Of a stretch of DNA of 64,000 nucleotides, positions 1 to 11,372 are shown piece after piece; position 1 is the stretch's first letter, and every line of letters starts with the position of its first letter. The notes under the pieces are model-generated. The model was not told the DNA's origin, searched no databases, and saw nothing but the letters and a program-made list of their open reading frames with translations. The DNA lies in contig JAMXDE010000024.1 in assembly GCA_026770025.1 (NCBI GenBank), positions 248,001 to 312,000 on the forward strand, given 5' to 3'. Made by a program: the position numbers and the translations under genes. This stretch comes from Craspedostauros australis. Lineage: Eukaryota; Bacillariophyta; Bacillariophyceae; Mastogloiales; Achnanthaceae.

Positions 1-667
1 CCGCGATGCATTCGCCGCAGCTTTTGCGACAGTTGGAGAACATCTAATGAGAGGGAGGGAGGGAGGGAGAGAGAAAGAGAGTAGAGTATTAGTATGTAGA
101 CAAGCCAAGAGGAGGAGAGAGCATGTATCGGTATGGTGCAGTGGTGGATGATGATCGCAATGAAATCTCAATTGCGATGACGATGGAGGAGGGCGATGGA
201 AGCGAATGGATGACTGAGTAGACGAACACATGACAAAGTTGCGATGCCCTCTCTCCAGAGAGTAGTATGGCACAGGTGCCAACCGCCTTCCTCGTACTGT
301 ATCAAGAGCATTGGTAGCGTGGACACAACATGCCACGAAAGGAAAGACTCACCCAGGTCGGATTGACATGACATTCGCCTCTCATGGCGAATTCTTTACA
401 CTTCGTATCGCCGTATTCGTTGACGCACTTCTCGTCATCATCATCATCATCATCGCGGCCGCCGCTGGTGCTGGTGCTCCCATCGGGGTTGACTGTAACG
501 CTGGAGGTGGACGATGAAGCCGTCGCTCCTGGAATCACCAGCTGTAGCAACAACAGCAGTAGCAGTACAGCCACCAGTGCGGGTATCGCCGTTGATGAAT
601 GCACCCTGGCAAAGCTTCGCCTTCTCTTCTTCGTTGTTGTCATCATCATCGCCACGGTCGTGGTCAT
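1..667 (-). CDS. Secreted ShKT-domain protein, 5' part (two exons, runs off window)
   Basis: Exon 1 is 667 to 353 (105 codons) and exon 2 is 43 to 1, continuing beyond the window. The intron (352-44) has donor GTGAGT and acceptor CATTAG behind a long pyrimidine tract on the minus strand. Reading from 667: basic N-terminus, a hydrophobic segment at about residues 28-49 (signal peptide or signal anchor), a Ser/Thr-rich linker, a run of seven Asp, then a Cys-rich module. Splicing joins NPTW in phase 0 to MFSNCRKSCGEC, giving the classical ShKT order C-x-C-x-GEC-x-NP-x-M-x-C-x-SC-x-C. In diatoms ShKT modules occur in secreted proteins and beside prolyl 4-hydroxylase domains; what follows here is not visible. 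ShKT is a fold name and says nothing about toxicity. The start is the first Met before the hydrophobic segment; other Met codons lie within 9 residues. Confidence 0.75.
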
Positions 668-2640
668 GCGTGGATTGGTGGATGGGTACGAGCTATTGGA
701 TGGACTCGTTCACACGGATGGTTGCTGTGGCTGTGTCTGCGATTTCAACCAGGACAGAGGCGAGTGGAGCAGAACAGAGCAGAGTAATACGATGATTGTC
801 ACAATGCGAGATCCACCTTCCTCTCTTGCTGTGTTCGACATCTGATCGAGGATGGCTGTACCCCTGGAGAAGACCGCCGTCGTTGTCTCTGCCATCGTCG
901 ATCCTTCGTTCCTGGACACGCCGCGTGTGCGAAGGAGAAAGAATGACCCAAACGGCGAAGTTTGTGACGAAAGAGAATCCATTCGATTAAGCCGACCGTA
1001 TTGTGCACATTGTATCGAGCACATTAATGGTCTGTCCGTTGTACGCACAAGCACAAAGAAATTAGGCGGCAGAATATTAGTACGGTACTGTGCTCCGTTC
1101 TGGTTTTCCCACGATACAGAAGGACACGCTACATCCGACACACACAACCAAAAGCGAATGTCCAGCAACCAAGCAAAGACACAAGCGACGAACTTGTGGG
1201 ACAACACTTCCAAACTGACAACAACACACATCACCAACATGATGGGGTGCTCGTCGTAACTCACTCGAGTTGTTTCCGGTGTTCTGGGCTCACATGATGT
1301 GATGCCCCGACACAAGAGGAGAGCAACCCGCCCAACAGAAACACGAAGCACAAACTAATCGTGGGGTCGTAGCAGAAAGCCTCTTTTGTAGGATTCTTAT
1401 CCGTAACTCGTACGTCAGATCTGGTTGGAGTTCAGATGCTTCCCATCCGGACGTCATTCAAAAGTGCACTTGTTCCGAGGCATCATGTTGTACCCGACCA
1501 AGGCATGCAAAGATACTTTGGGCTGGCATTTTGGCACAACCGTCTTCGATTCTGCTCCTCTGTCCTCTATTTGTGTGTTGCGAGTTGAGGCCCGTTGGTA
1601 TGGTGCGCCTCTCTCTCTCTGGTGAGCGTAGCTGCTTCGACCCTTCCTGTGTGAGTATGGTACGTACGTACGGTACCATACCATACGCAGCCGTCGCTGC
1701 CCTCTTGTGCCTCCTCAGCTATGCTTGTGCCACCATACTTGCTCGTGCTCGTATTTGGCCATGGTGGTCAGCGAGCGACTCAATTTGGAACCGCGTCCTG
1801 CGGCATCTGGTACGCGCCCAAGCAGGTATCAAAGCCAAACGCAATCGACCTACCAGCCCACAGTAGAACTGAGTCATCCTCGCGTGACCTCGCAAAATAT
1901 TTGTTTGCGGCCAACACACATACATCAACATCCACCCATGTGTTGTCGACCGGATCCGCCAGTCTATCACAGTTCCCGAAACACATGCACCCTCAGCAAA
2001 GCCAAACCACCACTCCCACTGTCGCCACCACAGTCATCATCTCCATGTAAGTGTGTTGTGTGCCGTCCAAGCCATGACCAAAGTAGTGGGCAGATGCCGC
2101 CGTCTCCAGCGTGGAGGAGAGCATGCCGTTTGCACCGACTTCTTGCTGTGGTTTTCGACGTCCGGCGCGAACGAGTGGAGTGAATCGATGGGCCGTTGCC
2201 AAATGCGTTGCGCAAGCATGCTCATCAACTTCGCCCATCCGAAGGTTGACTTGTTGGCACAACATGCCAGCGCCACTGTGGGGCGTTGCTCTTTTGCCCC
2301 TTCGTGGTCCAGCGGGCGATTGTTTGGTTTGGTGGGCCATCTGATCGGCAAGGCGACTGCGTTTTGTCCTGTCCCTGCGAGTCATTTTCTCCGCGACATC
2401 AAAAGCCTGATTTGCAGTCTTGGTGTGACTACCGAACACGAGTTTTGTGGAATTGGAGTCTCCAACCTCACCATGATGAATCCACAACTCCAACCACCGT
2501 TGTGACCAACCACAACACTCTATGCCTGCACCCAATGATGCGGTGCACAAATGCATGTCTCTGCAGCATAAAGCAGAAACAGCGTCCGTTTGAGTGAATT
2601 GGCAGCAGGTCGAATACAACAAATAAAATCCGCGACATCC
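668..2640. other. No supported gene
   Basis: About 2 kb between the ShKT gene start and the next coding-like stretch. Open frames exist on both strands (the longest about 210 codons on each) but they overlap, have shifting composition and show no domain, signal peptide with mature domain, or clean splice pattern I could recognise. Probably the promoter and 5' flank of the minus-strand gene ending at 667, plus non-coding DNA. Confidence 0.5.
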
Positions 2641-3845
2641 TCACCGTTGCGATGAAGTCTGATCCAAATCAACCAAATCAACAAGACACCTTGCGACACT
2701 TCCCTCAGGTGGAAGGCCAAGGGCAGGATGAGCACCAAGATCAAGACTTTCGGCAAGAGCATCACTCTCGCCAACGATCGCAACAGCTGCGGCAGCAGCG
2801 CGGACATCGTACCATTGACTCTGATCCACCGTCTCTGTCTCCGTCTCCGCCCTTGACAGACCCAAGATCAACGCATCGCCATGAGGCCACGCTCTCTTAT
2901 GGCAATTCTTCGTCTTGGACTGGGATTCAATTAGCGTCGCCTGCAGCTGAGCTCTTGCCACCGTCGTCGGACGTTACGCTCCTTGCAGCGTTATGTATCT
3001 CGCCGCTCGGACTACCATCCTCCAATCCGCCTCTCTCTTCAACTTCGTCTGCCAACGGCATGCGCACACGGCTTGGCATGGATTCAGAAGGCAGATTCTT
3101 GTCATCTGCATTCCCCAATGGTGAATGCACCAACGATGCTGGGAATAACCAGCCGGGCTGCTCTCTGCTGATGAATCGCATCGATCTCTTGCTCATCGTG
3201 GATCAAGTTCTCAGCGTGCTGCAAGATCACTTATCGCATGAGGAGACCTCGGTTGTTGAGACCGATGACCTCGAAGATGATTGAAGCGATCACGCATTCA
3301 GAACTAGCGATCGTGCTGATGTTCACGGTCAGGTCCTCAGTTCCGATCACGTTGACCCGAGAATCAGCAAGAAGAAGTGCTGGCGGCGTCATGAAATGTG
3401 ACCCCATGCGGATATCATTGCTACTTCTCGTGGAGCCTTCAGAGAATTGTAGAGTGGAGCATGAGTAGTCAAGATGAACGGATCTGACCTCGCTGCCCAT
3501 GCCATTGCCATCATCTCGAATGTTGGTCGTTGCTCATTGATGATTTATAGAGTACTCGTAGTCCATGCGAATCCAGGTACAGTACAGCCTCGTGCATCTG
3601 GAAGTCTTGCATCATAAAATCCTGCGATGAACCCTTCGCTGATTGTGCGACTGGTGTTGCAGCGACACCAGCATCAATCTAATCTCTTCGATTGATGACG
3701 ATGGATGGCCCATGCGGTAGCATTCCGCCACGAGGGCCCATGAAATCGATTCGGATTCCATGGACAAGGCGGTGGCATCAGCTTTAATTGGAGTGTTTTG
3801 TGCCACACGCATCACTGTCAAGGGGATGAGGCGGATGATCCTCAT
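2641..3845 (-). pseudogene. Possible decayed coding region, unidentified
   Basis: Several minus-strand frames look protein-like but are interrupted. One segment (3500-3231) contains the peptide NISTIASSECVIASIIFEV followed by an early stop. Another (3845-3612) contains SESISWALVAECYRMG. They are in different frames with stops between them, and no splice pair joins them cleanly. A plus-strand frame (2652-3284, Gln/His-rich then Ser/Pro-rich) overlaps them and is the alternative reading. I do not recognise a family. Listed because composition differs from the flanks. Confidence 0.2.
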
Positions 3846-6800
3846 CCTCTTCTCTCACGGCGTGTCTTCGGTGGAGTGAGACTGTTGCCGCTGTGCCGTA
3901 TGGTAGAAGTTCTCACATGATGTGTATCCACAAGTGCCTCCATCGTGGACGACCCGACATGATGGTTGATGCGGTGGTGTTTGATGTGATTCAGTGCTGC
4001 GCAATGCGATGCGATGCCCAGACCCGCTGTCAACACCAAGAATGGCACGGGTCGGACTATGGCGCCACACATACCAGTATGGTGCATTGTCAACGAAGAA
4101 CGTCACCTATCAAGTGGACGAGCACACAACAAGTCCCTTTCGCTCACTACTCGGTACTTCTTCTTGATTCTTCGGGAATCACCGTCGGAGACATCCTCAC
4201 GTTTCCTCGCCGTTGTCATCCATGAACAGCGCAGCCGAGATGTGCTCTGTGGCACTCACACTCGTACCATACAAGCACGAGGACGATTGGTCCGAGATGT
4301 CCTTGCTTGCCCGGTTTTGGGAATGTTGGATGTACCGATCGTCTCCGAGAGGCAAATGCGAAATTTGGATGTGGAACCGCGACGAAAGGATAGATGTTGT
4401 ACTTCGAGTAGGATAGAGTAGCATTCCTACTCTTTCGTACCCACCACTCACAGTCGTAGTGTTGGATCCGGTTGGGCCAAGAGTAAAATAGTGCTCTGGT
4501 ACAGGTTGCGATTGACTTCGCGGTCTGAGTGCTCGTTGAACTATACGAGGATGTGCCATACCGTCTTCGTCTTCTCGCGCATCATCCCACCGAGAAATGG
4601 AGAACTCTGTCACTTCATCCAGGTGTCAGCGCCAAAGCCTAAGTCAAAGTCTAAGTCAAAGCCAAAGTTGAAGTCAACACCACCACCACAACAGTTTCTC
4701 ACTCCTTCGACCATTCCCTCGATCGCTCACATCATTTCTCACGCAGCCGTCTCGGTGCCATACAGACTGTGCGAACTTGTCGGACGAGGAGAATCTGCTG
4801 CGCGCTTGTCTTGCCTACCGAGATGATTTCTTCCTTGAGAGATCCGAACACGATGGCGTGTGTCGCCCTCTGAGCAGCAGCATCATTCGTCTATCCACGG
4901 CTGGGTGCGTCAATTGCATGAGTACGACCTGTGAAGAGGCATGCATGTTTGTGGTTGGTATTCGCCAGCAACCGCCTTCTTTGACCCATCATCTTGATTC
5001 GGAATGTCCGTCTTGGACCGCACCAAAGTGGCCGAGGAACGATGGACCCAAGCAACAGAACAGAACAAGATATTCTTCCGATCAGACACGCAATCGCTGA
5101 ACGTGTGTGTTCCCAGCCATCTTGCTCGTGCTTGGCGCCTGGTATTGGCCCAGTTCCTGATGCGGCGATGATGGTGATGGCGATAGTGATTGTACTACTA
5201 TATCACATGTTTGATAGTGCGCTACCATGGGGGCGCCCAACACCAAATCACAACATTAAACCTGACGGAAATGTGAGGCGGGATGACGTTTGGGACGAAA
5301 AAGCCGATGTTTCTCAGTGCCGTTGACGTCGTGTTTCTTTGGGTTCTTCGTGTCATGATTTCAAATAACAACACATGGTGACGTCATGTCGCAGAGTCTT
5401 ACATCACTGCTCAAGAAGGATTTACAACACGAACTGACGTGCATCTGGGTACGGCAAGTATGGTACTATTCAGATACCGCCTCTCGTCATCTCCAGTACC
5501 GGCAACCTTGGAGGTGACGAAAGACGAAGGAGAGGTTGACTTCGAGAGACACATCCTGCATGCGATGTTGATCTTTCTTTCCCATGGCTCGCATCCTCCG
5601 ATCTGGTCGCCAAGTCGATGTTTCTCGGGTTTAGTAGCGGACAAAGGAATGGGACAAAGTTCCCAGAATCATGTGGTTGTCGCAATTTGGTCTCGCAACT
5701 TGGTTTGATGATAGCAGTTGCACCCATGTACTTCCGCCGCCGCTCTGCTCTCGATAGAGTATTGTTCTACTCGTACTCGGCTCATGAGTTTTCGTTGCAA
5801 GTTGGTTGACTGCACAAACAGACGTTGGTCCTCAAAGCTCCTTGATCGGTCAATCCATCGGTCAATGGCAATCACAATGGCAGACGATCCGATGCATGTT
5901 GCAGACACAAGCTTGGGCGAGAGATTCGAAGAATGATTGTAATCGACGGCAACCGCATCGACATGCATTCCGCGTAGAGAAGAAGAACATTCCCTCTCTC
6001 TCTCGCCGGGGTTGAGTACTCCCAAACCTACTGGCACGGATACTCTGCTCTACTCCATTCGTCCGGGGGATGAACGACGACCTCGCCATCGAAGCCCACA
6101 GCGCTGCGTGAGATGGCGCACAAGACCCTCTCGCTCATCCAATGCATCCTGCGGCGAGGATCCTTCAAGGAGCGGCAAGCAGGCATGCCCAACCGGACTA
6201 TCATACCGCCAAAATGATGGCACCGGCGGCGTCGCGAGAGAGTATACTGTACTACTTTACAGATGAAAATGGCGAGGATGGGTTGTGCATGTTTCTGCTA
6301 TGCGCCATTGCACTCCACAATGCACAGACACAAGTCAAACATCGACGAAATATGAAATCCGTGATGGCTCACATCACGCACGTGAGACGTCCCAACAACG
6401 AGAATGGAACGAGACTGCCACAGTTATCTCAACGTGGACAAGTTCTGCGTTGATGTGTGTCGATGGTTTCGTGGACGAAAAATGGCGCGAAGGTAGGTGT
6501 TGCTCACAAGAAGGTGACAACCGCAGTGGCTGGCGCGACATCACGTTTCGGGTGATGTGGCAAATTATCAAAACAATAAAGACGAAGCTGAGATGCAAGC
6601 AATACAAGACTGATGCGTGATTCGAGGTTTCGTTTGGAGCAGTCTAATGTTCCGCAAGTCTAGATGCATGAGGCCATACGCCTGGACGACCAAGAAGGGA
6701 GGCGTGCTTCTGAGTATGCCCGACCGCTGCACGAGCCATGAGGAAGTGGGAGGCGAAGCAGAGCGTGGTGCCCTACTCTACATTTGCTCCATCCCACGAG

Positions 6801-7178
6801 ATGTGATGGAAAGAGAGACGGCAGGTATGAAAAAGATGATGTTGTTCACTGTCACATGTGAAGAGAGTAGAGTTGAATATTATAGAATACATATCATAGT
6901 GTACTAATGGGGAAAAGGGGGAGAGGAGCAATAGCAGCGCGTGTGCCGGTGGTTATCTCATGGCATTTGTATCGTCCAGCATGGCACGACCAGCAGAGGA
7001 GGGCAGGTCCATTCGTGCGACTCAAGTTCGTGCTCGCGGTTAATGTAGCAGTGTGTTGGTGTGGGGCTTTGTTGTGTTTTGTTGTGCTGGGTGGGAAGAG
7101 ACTGGCTTGGATCACACACGTCCATCCTGCTTTTCACAGCGTTGGACAGCAGCAGAGCATATCATGGCTCGGAGCACT
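3846..7178. other. Gene-poor interval with a TGACGT cluster
   Basis: No frame above about 138 codons and none with a recognisable domain on either strand. A short imperfect repeat of AAGTCAAAGCC type lies near 4640-4675. Four TGACGT hexamers lie within 160 bp at 5284, 5324, 5379 (as the palindrome TGACGTCA) and 5435. Otherwise nothing stands out. Confidence 0.45.
5284..5440. promoter_or_regulatory. Cluster of CRE-like TGACGT motifs
   Basis: TGACGT occurs at 5284-5289, 5324-5329, 5379-5384 (within TGACGTCA) and 5435-5440. TGACGT and its complement are the core of bZIP/CREB-type sites and of the CO2/cAMP-responsive elements described for the diatom carbonic anhydrase promoter. No start codon of a supported gene lies nearby, so a regulatory role is only an inference from motif density. 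Confidence 0.2.
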
Positions 7179-8065
7179 TCACTCGTTGGTGTCGTTGAGA
7201 GAGAGGACGAAGTCATCAAGGAAGCTGTTGGTGGAAGAGGAGGAAGAAGGGTTGCATGAGAGGGAGAGAGTAGAATGAAAGAATGAATGTTAGAACGCTG
7301 ATCGTGGATTCGCGTTGGCCAAGACCAACAAGCCAATACGAAGTTAACATGAAGCCAACACGAAGTGGACACAGTAACATCCTCCGCATGAACTTACTCC
7401 TGCAACTCGGACTCGGTGTAGTACAGGCGGCGGCGCTCCTTCCTCGTCGGCGACGGAATGTGGATGACCTGATCGTTGCACAGCGAGAAGGACACGACCT
7501 TGCGGCTGCGCTGCCTGCCTGTCATGAGGTCGTACTTGAAGTCCATGTAATCGAAGCCGTTGTAGAAGAGGTGGTAGCGTTCATCGCGCTTGGTGTAGGG
7601 ACGGAAGCGCACCTCGCTGACGATATCGGCCGCCCAGCGAACGTGCTTGGATGCCGGGAGGTTGCAGTCCGCGTCGAGGTCGTTCTCCAGGCTGGAGTGG
7701 CTGTAGGTGCTTCTGTCGGTGGCCGTGGAGCAGGTATCGTCATCGATCTCGGTGCTGGCGCCGCCGTTCTTGGCGTTGGCGCGCCGCTGCTGCTCCCTGA
7801 TCGTCCTGGAGGCCGTCGCCATGTCCTCCTTGGAGACCAGCTCCAGGGAGTCGCGATGGCGCACGAGGCGGCCGCGGCCCCTGCCATTGCGCAGCAGCGA
7901 GTTGGGTGATGAGACGTAGTGGGGCGGCGGAGGCGGCAATGAGGGTCGCTGCGGCGCAGATCGCATGTTGTTGCTGTTGGTGTTCAGCACCAGAGCGCGC
8001 TTGCGTCCCATGAAGAGCGCAGAAGTGGGGGACGTGATGCCGAGGCTTTGCAAACAGGGTTCCAT
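7179..8065 (-). CDS. Hypothetical protein with diatom-type VRW...FYN...DFK motif (two exons)
   Basis: Join of 8065-7398 and 7224-7179, 714 nt, 237 aa. Donor GTAAGT follows 7398; the acceptor CCAACAG at 7225 is preceded by a long pyrimidine tract. Ignoring the intron would end the protein at the TAA made by the donor. The joined C-terminus reads on as FLDDFVLSLNDTNE and stops. The N-terminal half is low complexity (Pro run, Arg/Gly, Ser/Thr). The conserved part is near residues 140-190, with KHVRWAADIVSEVRFRPYT and then YHLFYNGFDYMDFK. Short proteins with V-x-F/W ... IWY/FYN ... F-K motifs of this kind are numerous in diatoms and have no assigned function. The start has a good context (ACCATGG). 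The function is unknown. Confidence 0.65.
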
Positions 8066-9514
8066 GGTGGCTGTCTCTGTTTGTTCCTTTGCTGGTTTGG
8101 TGGTGTGGGTGTGCGAGTACTCGCAGGTGGGGGTTGGAGGCCAGGGATTTGGAAAATGGGCGGCGAAGGATTGTGTTCGGTTGCCAACGGAAGGCAGGCA
8201 GAGTGGAAGATGATCTGGATCTGGGCTGTTGCTATTCTCGTTGCTCTACTCTACTCCACTGTGAGGATCACTGTTTCTGTTGCTGGTTTGTGGATGGATC
8301 GTGGTGGATGGTGCCTTCCTGGGAGCAAGACGTCAACAGCCATGCAGTGCTTGCCCGTTGTGGGGCTAGGCGAGTGCCAGTGAAGCTGAACCAAGTGCAA
8401 GAAGCACACAGAATTCGGTTGCCTCCTGTTCACAAATCGACACAAAAAGTCACCACCAAACAACGGCCAATGATCGTGCCTCACGACATGACAACACCAC
8501 AAAAGGACCAAGGGCAGCCAAATGGAGAGAACAGACGCTCCCTTCACCACTGTACACACTACCTGGGCTGTTTGGTACGTACCACAACTGGACCACAAAC
8601 AACACGCAACACACAACACACACACGCTCGCAGGGCTACGCGCAATCCAACCATCTGTCGTCATCGCAATTGCGTTACTTGTGGTGAAATCGCCGTGCCT
8701 GATGCCGAATGGTATCCAACGCGCTTCAATTGCTTTGCGCCACGCAAGAATTATTTATGGATCTTACTTAGGGACACTTCTGCCGAACGAGTTCGGCTGG
8801 TGACGTGTTGCGGAACAGGGGCTGTGTGGACGATACTTCGCAGCTGCGCCAACGTCACAGGTGTCACCAGGCAGCCTGCATCAGGATCACCCGGAGTTGT
8901 GACGACTTCGTCCGTTTCATGTCCGTTTGGATGAATGGCTGCATTTGGGTCCATCGAATCCATGGTTTTGGATACCGTGAGTCTCGTGTTACTCGTGAAT
9001 AGAGTTGACGCTCGAAACGTCCAACACGTTTTTGTCGACACAAATTGTTGGCAGAAACTCACTTTTTTGTGCATCGCACCTGTCCCATGTCGTCGTTGCG
9101 ATAACTGCCAAGCGAGATGAGATGTGATGCGATCGTGTGAAACAAGGGAAATTTGAGGCGAGGTGGGCACTTGATGCAGGCAGCATCAGTGGGAAGCCAC
9201 AGCAGTAGCGACAACCGTGGCGGCAAAGACAGCGGTGGTGCTTGCATCACGACGAGGATGGTGGGTCTCTCCTTTCCTCCAACCAATCAACGATCCATTC
9301 TTTCATTGCTCGCGTCCGTCAAAGCTGGATGCAACCATATTCCTCAAGCACAGCGCCATCCATAGATAGATTACTCTGGCGAACGTCACCATACGCAACA
9401 GCAGCAGCAGCAGCAGCAATAACGATAACGATCAGACAATACAGCACAGTACAGCACAGTACAGCACAGTACAGCACAATACAGGACAAAAAAGCAGTAG
9501 CTCAAGGCAAGAAG
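8066..9514. other. Intergenic between divergent genes
   Basis: Shared upstream region of the minus-strand gene starting at 8065 and the plus-strand gene starting at 9515. An 281-codon plus-strand frame (8089-8934) crosses it but has no protein-like features. The only structured element is the 10-bp tandem repeat at 9441-9480. Confidence 0.5.
9441..9480. repeat. 10-bp tandem repeat, 4 copies
   Basis: Four consecutive copies of ACAGCACAGT (the last ending CAAT) directly upstream of the start of the Cys-repeat protein gene. Likely a small minisatellite in the 5' leader. Confidence 0.9.
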
Positions 9515-10762
9515 ATGGTGTTCAAATTCAGCAAAGAGTCATGGACGGTTATCATCACCCATGTGGCAGTTGCGACCACCGTCGGTGCCTCTGCCATCAC
9601 GGGAGAAATAGAAGAACGCATACCCATCACGATACATGACGACACGATGCTCACTGACACCAGCAGCAGCAATGGCAGTACCAACAACAGCAATAGAAAC
9701 AACAACAACAATAACAACAACGGCGAAAAAAAGAAGCGAAAGAAAAGGGCGGTTGCCAACGCAGGATACACGAGCAGCGCGACAAGGACAGATTCGGCTG
9801 TCGCCACCATGAGGCGTGTCGGTGTTGGCAGCAGGGCAGATGTCCACAACGTCCACGCTGCACGCACTGTTAACACGCAAAAGGAACAATCAGATCCAAT
9901 CAACCTGTCGAATATCTGCATGCTCGATCCTCTGGAGTGCGGGCTCTTCAGTTCATCTGCAATCACCGCGAGCAACATCAGCGCGGCCAATGCCAACAGA
10001 AAGAGCAGCAGCAGCAGCGGTAATACACAGCATGATGATTTTGTCGGCGTCGCATCCCGTGAGCTCAAGGTCGATGCTGGTTTGCTCAACATGGATGGAG
10101 CGATAAGAACCAGCCGCCGTGAAAGGAGGCTCCTGTCGCAGCATACGAGTAGAGGTGGCAGAGCAATCAAGGCCGCAACCTCCACGGCAACCCAAACAGA
10201 CGGTGCCAAGCTCACCAAGCAGCAAGCTGTTGCTTGCTTCACCGGAACAAGCGAACAAGTGATCCAGGCCTGCGCCGATGCCAACGCCAACTGCTGCTGT
10301 TCGGGATGCGAACCTGATGCCTTCGCGTCCGCCGACCTGCCCACCTGCCTCTGGGAATCCGACGCGGTCACAGTGTGCGCCAACTCTTGCAACGACGGAC
10401 CCGGTGCCTGCGTCTTTTACTCCACCACCGGACACTCCGTAGGCGGCAACAGCTGCAACGGCCCATACTCCTGCTACGATTCCTACACGAGCATCGGGCA
10501 CAATTCATGTCAAGGCAACCGCGCGTGCTACTTCATGGACGATGCGTTCGTCAGCAACAATGCCTGCAACGGTGACGACGCTTGCTCGTACAAGAAGGAT
10601 AGCGTGGGTGCGTCATCCTGCAACGGCGCGAGAGCATGCGAGAGCAATTCGGGGTTCATCAGCCGCTTCTCCTGTGTCGGGATTGAGGCGTGCCAATACA
10701 ACGAGCAGTCGGTGGGACGCAATCAATGCGTCGGCGACTACATCTGCGATGCACTACCGTAG
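9515..10762 (+). CDS. Secreted protein with SCNGxxAC cysteine repeats
   Basis: 415 aa from the ATG at 9515. The frame is open upstream to 9242, but the ATG at 9515 directly precedes a short N-terminus and a hydrophobic stretch (residues about 10-28), fitting a signal peptide. Residues about 30-230 are low complexity (Asn run, Lys/Arg, Ser/Ala). The C-terminal part, from about residue 235, is Cys-rich; within it runs an array of about 20-25-residue units with the pattern SCxG-x2-AC followed by a short spacer and VG or IG (for example NSCNGPYSCYD, NSCQGNRACYF, NACNGDDACSY, SSCNGARACES). Repeats of this form are typical of secreted or cell-surface proteins of diatoms; their function is not established. 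The array ends at the stop, so no extra domain follows. It is convergent with the LRR gene downstream. Confidence 0.7.
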   Translation: MVFKFSKESWTVIITHVAVATTVGASAITGEIEERIPITIHDDTMLTDTSSSNGSTNNSNRNNNNNNNNGEKKKRKKRAVANAGYTSSATRTDSAVATMRRVGVGSRADVHNVHAARTVNTQKEQSDPINLSNICMLDPLECGLFSSSAITASNISAANANRKSSSSSGNTQHDDFVGVASRELKVDAGLLNMDGAIRTSRRERRLLSQHTSRGGRAIKAATSTATQTDGAKLTKQQAVACFTGTSEQVIQACADANANCCCSGCEPDAFASADLPTCLWESDAVTVCANSCNDGPGACVFYSTTGHSVGGNSCNGPYSCYDSYTSIGHNSCQGNRACYFMDDAFVSNNACNGDDACSYKKDSVGASSCNGARACESNSGFISRFSCVGIEACQYNEQSVGRNQCVGDYICDALP

Positions 10763-11372
10763 CTTTCTCAAATGCGCAACCTGATGATGACGACGACGTT
10801 GACGACGCGGGGGAGCCACGCGGACCATAGCAGCCGGAAGAGAATGACCAGCCGCATACACATGATGGCAGAGTGCATCATACCACGAGGATACGAACAT
10901 GCGAGTACGCAAACGAAAGCCTCATTGCATACAATTACATCACCAACACTCTTCACAAGTGGAGGACTGCATAACGCTTATAAGACAACTATACCGTCAT
11001 ACCGTCATACTCGTCCCGTTTCGTGGATCTCTGGAGATGGCGTTGGAAAGCCTGAACTACCAACAACACAACTGCAGTGGACGCGGAAGCCTGTCCAGCA
11101 CATGAACTCGACGTTGTGCTGGCACGGAATTGAAACCAAAAGCAGAACCATGATGGACAGTGGATGCCAACGCTGTTGCTCTCTGCAATACTCGCACTGT
11201 GATACAATAATCTGATGCTCTAGTCGTGCTCTAGTCGTACATCCATTATACTCTTTCTCTCTTCTCTGGGTGCGTGCAAATAATGATAGGCCGACATTTG
11301 ACTCGTACGTAAAGTACGTGCCTTCCTCTTGCATTGTTGCTGTTGCACACACATGTTCATATGCACATAGTA
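10763..11372. other. Intergenic between convergent genes
   Basis: Holds the 3' ends of the plus-strand Cys-repeat gene and the minus-strand LRR gene. No supported frame; no repeat of note. Confidence 0.5.

Noticed and set aside
710..1351. 213-codon minus-strand frame
   Set aside because: No recognisable domain; the hydrophobic pieces are isolated and it lies just upstream of the ShKT start without a fitting splice.
8089..8934. 281-codon plus-strand frame
   Set aside because: Composition drifts, no domain or signal, and it occupies the shared upstream region of two divergent supported genes.
9242..9514. N-terminal extension of the Cys-repeat protein
   Set aside because: The extension crosses a 10-bp tandem repeat and would bury the signal peptide; the ATG at 9515 fits better.
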